Assembly: GCA_048498315.1 (NCBI GenBank)
Contig: JBEHYF010000056.1
Coordinates: 1-32,612, forward strand
Direction: 5' to 3'
DNA: 32,612 nt
From: Actinoallomurus sp048498315
Lineage (GTDB): Bacteria > Actinomycetota > Actinomycetes > Streptosporangiales > Streptosporangiaceae
Part shown: one piece after another, positions 1 to 7,661 of the stretch
How positions within the stretch are numbered: the first letter of the stretch is position 1
Layout: each line of letters starts with the position of its first letter
Notes under the pieces: generated by a model
The model's database searches: none
Told to the model about the DNA's origin: nothing
What the model saw: the letters and a program-made list of their open reading frames with translations, nothing else
Position numbers and translations under genes: made by a program

Positions 1-41
1 TAGCCCGCGGCCCCGGGCGTCGCGGTCGTGCCGGGCGGGAA

Positions 42-1043
42 TCAGTCCGTCACGGGAGGCAGCAGCACCGCGGCGCCGTTGACACGGTCGGCGGCGAGGT
101 CGGCCAGGGCGCGGTCGGCCTCCGCGAGCCGGTACGGCGTGACGGCCACCTTGATGCGCAGCCGGTCGGCGAGCCGCAGGAATTCCTCCCCGTCGGCGCG
201 GGTGTTGGAGGTGACGCTGCGGACCTGCCGTTCCTGGAACAGGTGCCGCTGGTAGTTCAGCGGCGGAAGGTCGGTGAGATGGATGCCGGCGATCGCCAGC
301 GTGCCACCGCGGTCGAGGCGTTCGAGTGCGGCCGGCACCAGCTCCCCCGCGGGCGCGAAGATGATCGCCGAGTCGAGCGGCACCGGGCTCGGGTCGAAGG
401 AGTCCTGCGCCGACGCGGCGCCCAGTTCCAGCGCGAGCGTGCGGGCCGCAGCGGCGCGGGTGAACACGTGCACCTCGGCACCGCCGGCGATCGCCACCTG
501 CGTGGCCAGGTGCGCCGAGCCGCCGAACCCCCAGATGCCGAGTCGGCCGCCCGGTGGCAGCGCGGCGCGCTTCAGCGCGCGGTAGCCGATGATGCCCGCG
601 CACAGCAGCGGGGCGATCTCGGCGTCGGGCCGGTCGCCCGGCAGCGGGTAGACGTACGCCTCGGGGGCGACCGCATACTCGGCGTACCCGCCGTTGGCGT
701 CCCAGCCGGTGTAGACGGAGCGCGGGCACAGGTTCTCGGCGCCGCGGCGGCAATACGGGCACACGCCGCAGGTGCCGCGCAGCCAGGCGACGCCGACGCG
801 GTCGCCCGCGGCGTACCGGCCGCCGGGCGTCATGACCTCGCCGACGATCTCGTGCCCGGGGGTGACGCCGGGCAGGTGCGGAGGCAGGTCGCCCTCGGCC
901 ACGTGCAGGTCCGTACGGCAGACGCCGCAGGCGCGCACCCGGACGAGCAGCTCGCCGGGCCCCGGCTCGGGGACGTCGCGCTCGGCCGCCCGCAGCGGCC
1001 CGGTCCCGATCGGCCCGGGATTCCGGACCTCCCATGCCAGCAC
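42..1043 (-). CDS. Zinc-dependent alcohol dehydrogenase (MDR superfamily)
   Basis: Probably oxidises alcohols or reduces aldehydes with NAD(P)(H) in the cytoplasm; the substrate cannot be read from the sequence. The 333-residue length is usual for the family. Likely catalytic zinc ligands are C42 (GVCRTDLH), H64 (PGHE) and C148; the structural-zinc lobe has C92, C95, C98 and C106 (CGVCPYCRRGAENLC). The Rossmann glycine motif is GFGGSAHLA at 172-180. The frame is open to a start at 1094, but I chose the GTG at 1043: translation then begins MLAWEV, as in relatives, and a TAAGGT hexamer ends exactly 7 nt upstream, so the transcript is probably leaderless. The gene lies 259 nt downstream of the phosphatase gene on the same strand, with its own promoter, so it is probably not in an operon. 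Confidence 0.88.
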   Translation of the reverse strand: MLAWEVRNPGPIGTGPLRAAERDVPEPGPGELLVRVRACGVCRTDLHVAEGDLPPHLPGVTPGHEIVGEVMTPGGRYAAGDRVGVAWLRGTCGVCPYCRRGAENLCPRSVYTGWDANGGYAEYAVAPEAYVYPLPGDRPDAEIAPLLCAGIIGYRALKRAALPPGGRLGIWGFGGSAHLATQVAIAGGAEVHVFTRAAAARTLALELGAASAQDSFDPSPVPLDSAIIFAPAGELVPAALERLDRGGTLAIAGIHLTDLPPLNYQRHLFQERQVRSVTSNTRADGEEFLRLADRLRIKVAVTPYRLAEADRALADLAADRVNGAAVLLPPVTD

Positions 1044-1050
1044 ACCCCCA

Positions 1051-1056
1051 ACCTTA
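1051..1056 (-). promoter_or_regulatory. -10 element of leaderless promoter (alcohol dehydrogenase)
   Basis: TAAGGT on the minus strand fits TANNNT and lies 7 nt before the GTG at 1043, so transcription would begin at or within a base of the start codon. No clear -35 is visible. Confidence 0.5.
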
Positions 1057-1268
1057 GGCCGTCGACGCCGGCCCGGCACCCCGGCGTGCGGCACCCGAGG
1101 ACGGGCCGCGACCCGCGCCGGCGGAGCGATGCGGCGAGCCGCCCGGCGGCACCCTTGGCGGGCCGATCAGGCAGAACGTCCAGAGCGGACGCGACTCTGT
1201 GCGCGCTGCGGCATCGTAGGCGGGGTACGGCCGCCTGCGGTCACTGCTCGTGGACGGCGTGCCCGGCG

Positions 1269-1283
1269 GGCGGCATAGCCGCC
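1269..1283. terminator. Short GC hairpin downstream of the phosphatase gene
   Basis: GGCGGC and GCCGCC form a perfect 6-bp stem with a 3-nt ATA loop, 20 nt beyond the stop codon at 1303. There is no U-tract. It may be a weak terminator or an mRNA-end stabiliser. The rest of the 1044-1302 spacer shows no gene. Confidence 0.3.
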
Positions 1284-1302
1284 GTTCACGGGCGCGGTGT
1301 GG

Positions 1303-3558
1303 TCAGGAGCGCAGCGGGAGCTCGAACCAGACGGCCTTGCCGTCGCTCGTGGGCCGGGAACCCCAGCGGGCGGCGAGCTGGTCGACGAGGTACAGGCCGC
1401 GGCCGCCCTCGTCGGTCTCGCCCGCGCTGCGGATGCGCGGCAGGCGCATATCGTTGTCGAGCACCTCGACCCAGACGGACTGCGCGCCGCGGCGGAGCCG
1501 GAGGGTGAACTCCTTGGTGGCGGGCTCGCGGCGGGTAAGGTCGGGCAGGTGGTCCCAGGCATCGTCGAAGCCACCGGGCCCGTCGAGGCCGAGCGCGCCT
1601 TCGAGCACCAGCTCGCGGCGGGGCACCGGCGTGTTCGCGGCGTGCAGCACAACGTTGGTGACCACCTCGGATACGAGGAGGCAGGCGAGCTCGGCCTGCT
1701 CGTCGAGCATGCTCCACGCAGCGAACGTCTCGGCGGCCAGCCGCCGCGCCTCCGACACCATGATGGGTTCGGCCGGGAAGGTGCGCTCCTCGACCTGCAG
1801 CCGCGTCGGGGCGGTGCGGACCACGACGATCGCGACGTCGTCGTCGATGTCGCCGGGCACCGCCTCGAAGGCGGCGGCGGCGATGTCCTCGACGCTGCCG
1901 CGCGCGGCCCGGCGCACCGCCGCGCACAGCATGTCGCGGGCCTGCTCGCGGGTGTAGTAGTCGCCGTCGTCGCGAGGCCGCCGCTCGATCAGACCATCGG
2001 TGTAGAGGACCAGGGTGGTGCCGGGCGGCAGCTCGCGGGTCTCCTCTTCGTACCGGATGTCGCCGCCGAGCCCGGGCCTGCGCACGCCGAGCATCGCGCC
2101 GGTGCCCTGGGCCTCCATCTCGGTCACCTCGCCGTCGAGGACGAGCAGCGGCGGGTGGTGGCCGGCGTTGGCGAAGGATAGGATGCGCGACCAGGCGTCG
2201 TAGACGAAGTAGGTGCACGAGACGAGCGGCGCCTCGTCTTCGGCGTCGTCGGCCGGGCCGCCGTCGTCGCCGCCCGGCGTGCAGCGCGCCGGGCTGATCA
2301 TGGTGCGCACCCACTCGTCCAGCTTGAGCAGGATGTCGGCGGGTGGCTTGTCGTCTTGGGCGAAGGCGCGCAGGGCGGCGCGGAGCTGACCCATCACGGC
2401 GGCGGCCCGCGCCCCGCGCCCCTCGACGTCGCCGATCACCAGGCCGACCCGGCCGGCGGACAGCGGGATGACGTCGTACCAGTCGCCGCCGACCTGGGTC
2501 TGGATGCCCTGGCCGTGCGACTCGAGCGGGCGGGCCGGCTCGTACCGCCAGGCGATCTCCAGGCCGTCGAGGCGGGGCGGCCGTTCGCCGGGCAGCAGGT
2601 GCTTCTGGAAGGCCAGCGCGGTGTCGCGCTCCTCCTCGAACAGCATCGCGTTGTCGATCGCCAGCGCGACCCGGCTGGCGATCGCGCCGATGAGGTCGCG
2701 ATCGAAGCCGTCGTAGTGCGGGTCGGGACGGACGGTCAGGCTGGACAGCGCCAAGCTCATCACGCCGAGCAGTTCGCCGCGGGCCAGCAGCGGCGCGGCG
2801 ATGATCGAGGTGATGCCGAGCTCGTCGCCGAGGCGCTTGCTCTCGGGCCTCGGCGCGGTCATGCGGCTTGCCACGACGTCCTCTACGAGGACGGCGTCGC
2901 GGCGGCGCATCGCGACGGAGCAGAAGTGGCCGGGCGGGTACTCGACCGTCTCGCCGACCTCCGCCCAGGTGCCGGGCGGCGGGGTCCACCCGCCGGTGTG
3001 CCGGGACACCCGGCGCACGAGCTTGTCGCCGTAGAACAGGTCGATGAGGCAGTGGTCGGCGAACTGCGGCACGAGCGTGTCGGCGACCCGGCGCAGCGTC
3101 TGCCCGCGCTCCAAAGACGCGGCCAGCCGCTCGCCGATGCGCTCCAGCAGACCGTAGCGGTCCTGGTCGCGCTGGTTGCTGCGGAGCGCCTCGCGGGCGA
3201 AGATCACGATGCCGTCGACCGACCCGGACGGGTGGCGCAGCGGCACGGCGTACGCGCGGGTGTAGACGGTGCTGCCGTCGGCGCGGACGTTGCAGAACGT
3301 GCCCTCCCACACGGATCCGCGCAGCACCTGCTTGGCCAGCTCCCGGGCCTGCTCGTGGTCTTCCTCGGCGATGCCGAGGGAGAGGATCGAGCGTCCGATG
3401 TAGGTCGGGCCGCCGTAGCCGTAGAGCTTCTCGGTGAAGGCGTTGGCGTAGATGACGTTGCTGTAGCGGTCGCAGACGATGACCGCCATCTCGGCGTGGT
3501 CGAGGACGGTCTGCGGCCGTAGGAACGCGCCGATCGGTGTCTCGCCCCGCTGCGTCAT
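1303..3558 (-). CDS. PAS-GAF-SpoIIE phosphatase-HATPase fusion (RsbU/RsbW-like)
   Basis: A 751-residue cytoplasmic signalling protein. Order: PAS (about 15-125), GAF (about 150-310), PP2C/SpoIIE serine phosphatase (about 325-582), and an RsbW-type GHKL kinase domain (about 590-751). Phosphatase signatures are GGDWYDV (358-363) and metal-binding acidic residues in GDVEG (D377), YTDG (D521) and DDDVA (571-575). The kinase domain has N-box EVVTNVVLHA (631-640), LDND (700-703) and GGRGLYLV (718-725). Such fusions combine the activating phosphatase and the inhibitory anti-sigma kinase of partner-switching pathways that control stress sigma factors; PAS and GAF supply the input. No anti-sigma-factor antagonist or sigma factor lies nearby, so the targets are elsewhere. 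I chose the ATG at 3558 over the GTG at 3615 because AAGG lies 10 nt upstream and the PAS domain follows directly. Confidence 0.92.
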   Translation of the reverse strand: MTQRGETPIGAFLRPQTVLDHAEMAVIVCDRYSNVIYANAFTEKLYGYGGPTYIGRSILSLGIAEEDHEQARELAKQVLRGSVWEGTFCNVRADGSTVYTRAYAVPLRHPSGSVDGIVIFAREALRSNQRDQDRYGLLERIGERLAASLERGQTLRRVADTLVPQFADHCLIDLFYGDKLVRRVSRHTGGWTPPPGTWAEVGETVEYPPGHFCSVAMRRRDAVLVEDVVASRMTAPRPESKRLGDELGITSIIAAPLLARGELLGVMSLALSSLTVRPDPHYDGFDRDLIGAIASRVALAIDNAMLFEEERDTALAFQKHLLPGERPPRLDGLEIAWRYEPARPLESHGQGIQTQVGGDWYDVIPLSAGRVGLVIGDVEGRGARAAAVMGQLRAALRAFAQDDKPPADILLKLDEWVRTMISPARCTPGGDDGGPADDAEDEAPLVSCTYFVYDAWSRILSFANAGHHPPLLVLDGEVTEMEAQGTGAMLGVRRPGLGGDIRYEEETRELPPGTTLVLYTDGLIERRPRDDGDYYTREQARDMLCAAVRRAARGSVEDIAAAAFEAVPGDIDDDVAIVVVRTAPTRLQVEERTFPAEPIMVSEARRLAAETFAAWSMLDEQAELACLLVSEVVTNVVLHAANTPVPRRELVLEGALGLDGPGGFDDAWDHLPDLTRREPATKEFTLRLRRGAQSVWVEVLDNDMRLPRIRSAGETDEGGRGLYLVDQLAARWGSRPTSDGKAVWFELPLRS

Positions 3559-3599
3559 GGGCTTGCCACCTTGCCGTCGCTCACCGCACCCCCCAGACA

Positions 3600-3628
3600 G
3601 TACCCCCCGCACCATTGAACGACGAAAC
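3600..3628 (-). promoter_or_regulatory. Possible stress-sigma (sigma-B/SigF-like) promoter
   Basis: Upstream of the phosphatase gene the minus strand reads GTTT (3628-3625), 19 nt, then GGGTAC (3605-3600). GGGTAC matches the -10 of the SigB/SigF family in actinobacteria, but the spacer is longer than the usual 14-17 nt. The result would be a leader of about 35 nt. Weak but fitting for a gene of the partner-switching class. Confidence 0.3.
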
Positions 3629-3656
3629 GCTAGGCGAGATACGCCGAACCGCCAAG

Positions 3657-4355
3657 TCAGCGCTTCGAGACGAAGACATGGGAGGCCACACGGCGCGGGA
3701 TCTCGGTGGTGGTACCGGTCTCGTCGCCGGATGTGACCCGGATGCCGTCATCGCCTGCCGCAAGGGTCACCTCGCGTCCCGGCTGGATTCCGAACTGCTT
3801 GAGCTTGCGCATCAGCTCGGGATCGCCCTGGACCTGCTCGCTGATGCGCTGCACGACGACGGGCATGCCCACGGCGGTGGCGACCTCGGTCATCAGGGCC
3901 AGCGGCTCGGACTCCGCCACGGCCGCGTCGGCGCCCAGCTCGGACAGGCCGGGGATGGGGTTGCCGTGCGGGCACGTCAAGGGCATGTCGAGCAGGGTGA
4001 TCAGGCGCCGCTCGACCTCTTCGGACATGACGTGCTCCCACCGGCAGGCCTCGACGTGGACCTGCTCCCACGGCAGCCCGATGACGTCGACGAGAAGGCA
4101 CTCGGCGAGCCGGTGCTTGCGCATGACGCGGACCGCCAGCGTGCGGCCGGTCGGGGTGAGCTCCAGGTGGCGGTCGCCCTCGACCTTGACCAGGCCGTCG
4201 CGTTCCATGCGCGCGACCGTCTGGCTGACCGTGGGACCGCTCTGGGACAACCGCTCGGCGATCCGCGCGCGAAGCGGGACGATGCCCTCCTCTTCGAGCT
4301 CGAAGATCGTACGGAGGTACATCTCCGTGGTGTCGATCAAGCCATGTGCGGTCAA
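3657..4355 (-). CDS. ideR: IdeR/DtxR-type iron-dependent regulator
   Basis: A 232-residue metal-activated repressor, very close to mycobacterial IdeR over the first 140 residues. The winged HTH (about 8-75) contains LSQSGPTVSQTVARMERDGL. Dimerisation and metal sites follow: primary-site ligands M12, C104, E107 and H108 (EACRWEH), ancillary-site ligands H81, E85 and H100. The cysteine at 104 is the iron-type (DtxR/IdeR) ligand, whereas MntR proteins have an acidic residue there. A C-terminal SH3-like FeoA domain occupies about 155-230. Family role: with Fe2+ bound it represses iron uptake and siderophore genes and activates storage. Start chosen: TTG at 4355, preceded by GGAGG with a 5-nt spacing, giving TTEMYLRT at the same distance from the N-terminus as in IdeR (two residues longer). 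The frame is open to 4589, but that extension is Arg/Pro-rich noise. udgX diverges. Confidence 0.93.
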   Translation of the reverse strand: MTAHGLIDTTEMYLRTIFELEEEGIVPLRARIAERLSQSGPTVSQTVARMERDGLVKVEGDRHLELTPTGRTLAVRVMRKHRLAECLLVDVIGLPWEQVHVEACRWEHVMSEEVERRLITLLDMPLTCPHGNPIPGLSELGADAAVAESEPLALMTEVATAVGMPVVVQRISEQVQGDPELMRKLKQFGIQPGREVTLAAGDDGIRVTSGDETGTTTEIPRRVASHVFVSKR

Positions 4356-4375
4356 GGCTGCCTCCAGTCTCGCCC

Positions 4376-4381
4376 ATGCTA
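4376..4381 (-). promoter_or_regulatory. Candidate -10 element of ideR
   Basis: TAGCAT on the minus strand, 20 nt upstream of the TTG start, would leave a short leader carrying the GGAGG ribosome-binding site. No convincing -35. Confidence 0.3.
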
Positions 4382-4427
4382 CGGCGGAACGGCGGCACGT
4401 AGGGAGCCGGAAGGGCGGCACGACACT

Positions 4428-4451
4428 GCGTTCCTGCACATAGTGGAACGC
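4428..4451. promoter_or_regulatory. 24-bp inverted repeat in the ideR-udgX divergent spacer
   Basis: Perfect 7-bp arms GCGTTCC (4428-4434) and GGAACGC (4445-4451) are separated by ten AT-richer bases, one helical turn centre-to-centre plus a little. It resembles an operator for a dimeric regulator. It matches neither the IdeR box (TTAGGTTAG-type) nor the actinobacterial LexA box. Confidence 0.35.
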
Positions 4452-4566
4452 CCGTCCGGAACGTCCTCTTCCCGTACGCCCCGGGCCCGCGTCCCGCCCG
4501 GCTCCGGTCCACGTCCCGGGCCGTGCCCTGGGCCGCTCTTCGCCCGCTTCGGCGGCCGTGCGCGGG

Positions 4567-4572
4567 TAGGGT
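4567..4572 (+). promoter_or_regulatory. Candidate -10 element of udgX
   Basis: TAGGGT fits TANNNT and ends 10 nt before the ATG at 4583, giving a leader of only a few bases. There is no clear ribosome-binding site, which favours near-leaderless initiation. Confidence 0.4.
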
Positions 4573-4582
4573 CGACCCCGCC

Positions 4583-5230
4583 ATGACACGATTCGACGGA
4601 GCCGAGCGGTACGTCCCCGCCGGCGCCAGCCTCGCGGGCCTGCGCCGTGCCGTGCACGAGTGCCGGGGCTGCGACCTGTACGAGCACGCGTCCCAAGCGG
4701 TCTTCAGCTCCGGCACGGCGGCCGCCCGCGTGGTGCTGGTGGGCGAGCAGCCCGGTGATCAGGAAGACCGCCAGGGCGCGCCGTTCGTCGGCCCGGCCGG
4801 CAAGCTGCTGGACAAGGCGCTGGCCGAGGCGGGGATCGAGCGCGGCGACGCGTACGTGACGAACTCGGTGAAGCACTTCCGGTTCGCCCAGTCGGGTCCG
4901 GGTAAGCGCCGCATCCACCAGACGCCGGACGCCGCGCACATCACGGCCTGCCGCCCGTGGCTCACCGCGGAGCTGCGCATCATCGACCCCGAGGTGATCG
5001 TGGTGCTGGGCGCGACGGCCGGCAAGGCGTTGCTCGGCCCGTCGTTCCGGGTGACGAAGCAGCGCGGGCAACTCATCCCGCGTCCCCCGCTGGACGATGA
5101 GGCGGCGACGCAGAACGGCTTCTACGTCGCCACGATCCACCCGTCGGCGGTGCTGCGCGCCGACGACCGCGACGGCGCGTACGCGGGCCTGGTCTCCGAC
5201 CTGAAGGTCGCGGCGAGCGTCCTGCACTGA
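4583..5230 (+). CDS. udgX: UdgX-type uracil-DNA glycosylase (covalent DNA-linking)
   Basis: A 215-residue Fe-S uracil-DNA glycosylase-superfamily protein matching mycobacterial UdgX. Diagnostic features are the active-site motif GEQPGDQED (54-62; E55, Q56) and the R-loop KRRIHQTP (108-115), which is absent from ordinary family 4 enzymes. H112 corresponds to the histidine (H109 in M. smegmatis) that in UdgX attacks the abasic sugar after uracil is cleaved, leaving the enzyme covalently attached to DNA. C27, C30 and C123 are likely cluster ligands; the position where family 4 enzymes have the remaining cysteine aligns with H98 (VKHF), so a histidine may be the fourth ligand. TIHPSAVLR (184-192) is the second conserved active-site motif. 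The ATG at 4583 is preferred over 4523 because homologues begin here. Cytoplasmic DNA maintenance. Confidence 0.93.
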   Translation: MTRFDGAERYVPAGASLAGLRRAVHECRGCDLYEHASQAVFSSGTAAARVVLVGEQPGDQEDRQGAPFVGPAGKLLDKALAEAGIERGDAYVTNSVKHFRFAQSGPGKRRIHQTPDAAHITACRPWLTAELRIIDPEVIVVLGATAGKALLGPSFRVTKQRGQLIPRPPLDDEAATQNGFYVATIHPSAVLRADDRDGAYAGLVSDLKVAASVLH

Positions 5231-5244
5231 GCCCGCGACCGCAG

Positions 5245-5290
5245 CGTACGGCAAACGCCGGGCCGCGCGCTCCGGCGGGCGCGCCGTACT
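5245..5290. terminator. Two-tier GC hairpin between convergent udgX and MFS genes
   Basis: Outer arms GTACGGC (5246-5252) and GCCGTAC (5283-5289) enclose inner arms CGCCGG and CCGGCG. It starts 15 nt after the udgX stop and could act for both strands. There is no U-tract. The remaining 5290-5456 spacer is GC-rich and shows no gene. Confidence 0.4.
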
Positions 5291-5456
5291 CGTGGCGGCC
5301 CGGCGTCCCGGCGGCGGCGACGAACCGCCGGCACCACGAACGGCGGGCACTCCGGATGTCCCGCACGCGCGCCGACCGCGACCGGCGGCGGGCGCCCCCG
5401 CGGGCGTCCCGTACCCGCGCCCTGGCGTCCGCGACGGAGGGCGGGCGATCCGCGGT

Positions 5457-6830
5457 TCAGTGGTCGGTCGTGTAGCGGCGGAACGAGGTCACCGCCAGGC
5501 CCACCAGCACGACCAGCACCGCGCAGGCCAGCCCGCCGCCGACCCAGGAGGCGGTCGCGCCGGCCAGGGCCGCGACGGCGCCGGCGCGCAGGTCGCCCAG
5601 CCGCGGCCCGCCCGCGACGACGACGGTGAACACGCCCTGAAGCCTGCCTCGCATCTCGTCCGGCGCGTAGACCTGCAGGATCGTCTGCCGGAACACGGAC
5701 GAGACGAGGTCGGCGGCGCCGCCGAGGGCGAGGAAGAACAAGGCGAGCCACAGCGCGCCCGCCAGCCCCGACGCGGCGACGGCCAGCCCCCATACCGCGA
5801 TGGCGGCGATCAGCGCGACGCCCTGGCGGCGGATGCGGCCGACCCAGCCCGACATCAGGCCGCCGATGACAGCGCCGATCGCGATCGCGGCGACCAGCCA
5901 GCCGACCACCTCCTCGCCGCCGAACCGGGTGGCTGCGATCTCGGGGAACAGCGCGCGGGGCATCGCCACGCCCATCGCGATGATGTCGACGACGAACGAC
6001 ATCAGCAGTACCGGCCGGGTGGCGAGGAACCGCAGGCCCTCGGCGACCGAGCGCAGCCCCGCCCGCGTCGTCTCGCCGCCCAGCGGCGGCAGCGCCGGCA
6101 GCCGCACCGCCGCGTACAGCCCGACGGTGAACAGCGTCGCGTCGATGCCGTACGCGGCCGCGTAGCCGCCGTGGCCGATCACGACCCCGGCCAGCATGGG
6201 GCCGAGGAATGTGGCGACCTGCGAGGCGGTGAAGTTCAGCGTGTTGGCGGCGGGCACGAGCGTGATCGGCAGCAGCCGCGGGACGACGGCACCGCGCGTC
6301 GGGGAGGTGACCGCGAAGCCCACGGACTGCACGACGACCAGCACGAGGATCAGCATGACGCTGCGGGTGCCGAGCAGGGCCTGCGCGAGCAGGCCGAGCG
6401 TGGCCGACCAGGTGACCAGGGAACCGGTGATCAGCAGCCGGCGGCGGTCCATCACGTCGGCCACCGCGCCGCCCCACAGGCCGAACACGATCAGCGGGAC
6501 GAGGTTGGCCGGTCCCAGCAGACCCACCCACAGCGACGACTTCGTCAGGTCGTACACCTGCACGGAGATCGCGATCGAGGTGAGCTGGAAGCCGGTCCAC
6601 GAGACGGCTTGTCCCAGCCACAGCCGCCGATACGCCGGATACCGCAGCGGCCGCGTGTCGATGGCGGCGCGACGGGCCAGCAGGCCGAGCCGTCCCCGGC
6701 GCGGCCGGCGCTCCGGTGCGGGCCGGCTCACGGCGGTGGCGGCGCGCGCGTCGGCCGGGGGTGATGTCTCGGTGTCCGGTTGAGGGACGGCCCGCGCGGT
6801 GCGGGCCTGCTGATCGGGGTCGGAGCTCAC
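5457..6830 (-). CDS. MFS exporter (EntS/MFS_3-like)
   Basis: A 457-residue integral membrane transporter. A hydrophilic N-terminal tail of about 60 residues (Arg/Pro-rich end) precedes RRLWLGQAVSWTGFQL, the usual start of the first helix in this family. The loop between helices 2 and 3 has GGAVADVMDRRRLL, the MFS motif A variant. About 12 helices follow, with a second motif-A-like region near VFRQTILQVYAPDEMRGRLQG, typical of the enterobactin-exporter-like branch. Substrate unknown. The GTG start at 6830 shares the four bases GTGA with the pdxH stop codon, so translation is coupled to pdxH; the alternative ATG at 6854 would lie inside pdxH. The link with pdxH may be only transcriptional, or may point to export of a B6-related or antimicrobial compound, which the sequence cannot decide. 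Confidence 0.88.
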   Translation of the reverse strand: MSSDPDQQARTARAVPQPDTETSPPADARAATAVSRPAPERRPRRGRLGLLARRAAIDTRPLRYPAYRRLWLGQAVSWTGFQLTSIAISVQVYDLTKSSLWVGLLGPANLVPLIVFGLWGGAVADVMDRRRLLITGSLVTWSATLGLLAQALLGTRSVMLILVLVVVQSVGFAVTSPTRGAVVPRLLPITLVPAANTLNFTASQVATFLGPMLAGVVIGHGGYAAAYGIDATLFTVGLYAAVRLPALPPLGGETTRAGLRSVAEGLRFLATRPVLLMSFVVDIIAMGVAMPRALFPEIAATRFGGEEVVGWLVAAIAIGAVIGGLMSGWVGRIRRQGVALIAAIAVWGLAVAASGLAGALWLALFFLALGGAADLVSSVFRQTILQVYAPDEMRGRLQGVFTVVVAGGPRLGDLRAGAVAALAGATASWVGGGLACAVLVVLVGLAVTSFRRYTTDH

Positions 6831-7486
6831 GGGCTCAGTCTTTCCACAACCCATTCGCCCGATTCGTCCTGGGTCGGACGGCGGTAGCGGAGCCGGTCGT
6901 GCAGGCGGTTGGGCCGCCCCTGCCAGAACTCCACGGATGAGGGAACGACACGGTAGCCGCCCCAGAACCCGGGTAGGGGAACGGGAGCCTCATCCGGCCA
7001 CCGCACGGTCAGCTCGGCATAGCGCCGTTCCAGCTCCGCGCGGTCGATCACGGCGGACTGGCGTTCGCTCGCCCAGGCGCCGATGCGGGAGCCGTACGGA
7101 CGGGTACGAAAGTAGGCGGCGGCCTCTTCGTCCGGCAGGCGCTCGGCGGTGCCCTCGACGATCACCTGCCGGCGCAGCGGGTGCCACGGGAACAGCAGGG
7201 CGACGCGCGGCTCGGCGGCGATCGCGGTCGCCTTACGGGAACGGTGGTTGGTGAAGAAGCGAAAGCCCTCGGGGCCGTATCCCTTGAGCAGGACGGTACG
7301 GGCGCTGGGCCGACCGTCGGCGTCGACGGTGCTCAGGACCATGGCGTTGGGCTCGGGGAGTCCGGCCCCCACCGCATCGGCGAACCAGATCCCGAACTGG
7401 GTCAGCGGGTCGGCGGCCAGGTCGCGCTCATCCAGGCTCGCGCCCTCGTAAGACCGCCGGAAGGCGGCGACGTCAGGATGCTCCAC
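6827..7486 (-). CDS. pdxH: Pyridoxamine/pyridoxine 5'-phosphate oxidase
   Basis: An FMN-dependent oxidase that makes pyridoxal 5'-phosphate from PNP or PMP. The 219 residues have the split-barrel fold and the family signatures: FMN-binding RTVLLKGYGPEGFRFFTN and SRKATAIAAEPRVALLFPWHPLRRQV, then PYGSRIGAWAS, GFWGGYRV, FWQG, and the C-terminal RLHDRLRYRR signature. Start: GTG at 7486 (MEHPDVAAFR), with AGAGGA 9 nt upstream; the frame is open to 7528, but that extension lies over the ribosome-binding site. It leads a two-gene unit with the downstream MFS gene (GTGA overlap) and diverges from citrate synthase across 175 nt. No active-site residue looks altered. Confidence 0.95.
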   Translation of the reverse strand: MEHPDVAAFRRSYEGASLDERDLAADPLTQFGIWFADAVGAGLPEPNAMVLSTVDADGRPSARTVLLKGYGPEGFRFFTNHRSRKATAIAAEPRVALLFPWHPLRRQVIVEGTAERLPDEEAAAYFRTRPYGSRIGAWASERQSAVIDRAELERRYAELTVRWPDEAPVPLPGFWGGYRVVPSSVEFWQGRPNRLHDRLRYRRPTQDESGEWVVERLSP

Positions 7487-7661
7487 GACAGGACATCCTC
7501 TCGCGGATGGCCATGGACGGCGCGACAAGGTTCCCGCAAGAGTTGCTCAAACGGAAAGAATTGCGCATATCACACCCCCCCGGGTGCGGCGCCCAGACCA
7601 TGAAGCGGTTCAATTACGAGTTGGCGTCTGTACATCAAGGGGACGAAAGGCAGGACAGAAC

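Noticed and set aside
243..1508. Long open frame on the plus strand opposite the alcohol dehydrogenase and phosphatase genes
   Set aside because: It is the antisense shadow of two well-supported genes in very GC-rich DNA; composition is Arg/Ala/Gly noise with no domain.
4383..4582. LexA box or IdeR box in the ideR-udgX spacer
   Set aside because: Neither TCGAAC-N4-GTTCGA nor a TTAGGTTAG-type site is present; only the unassigned GCGTTCC palindrome.
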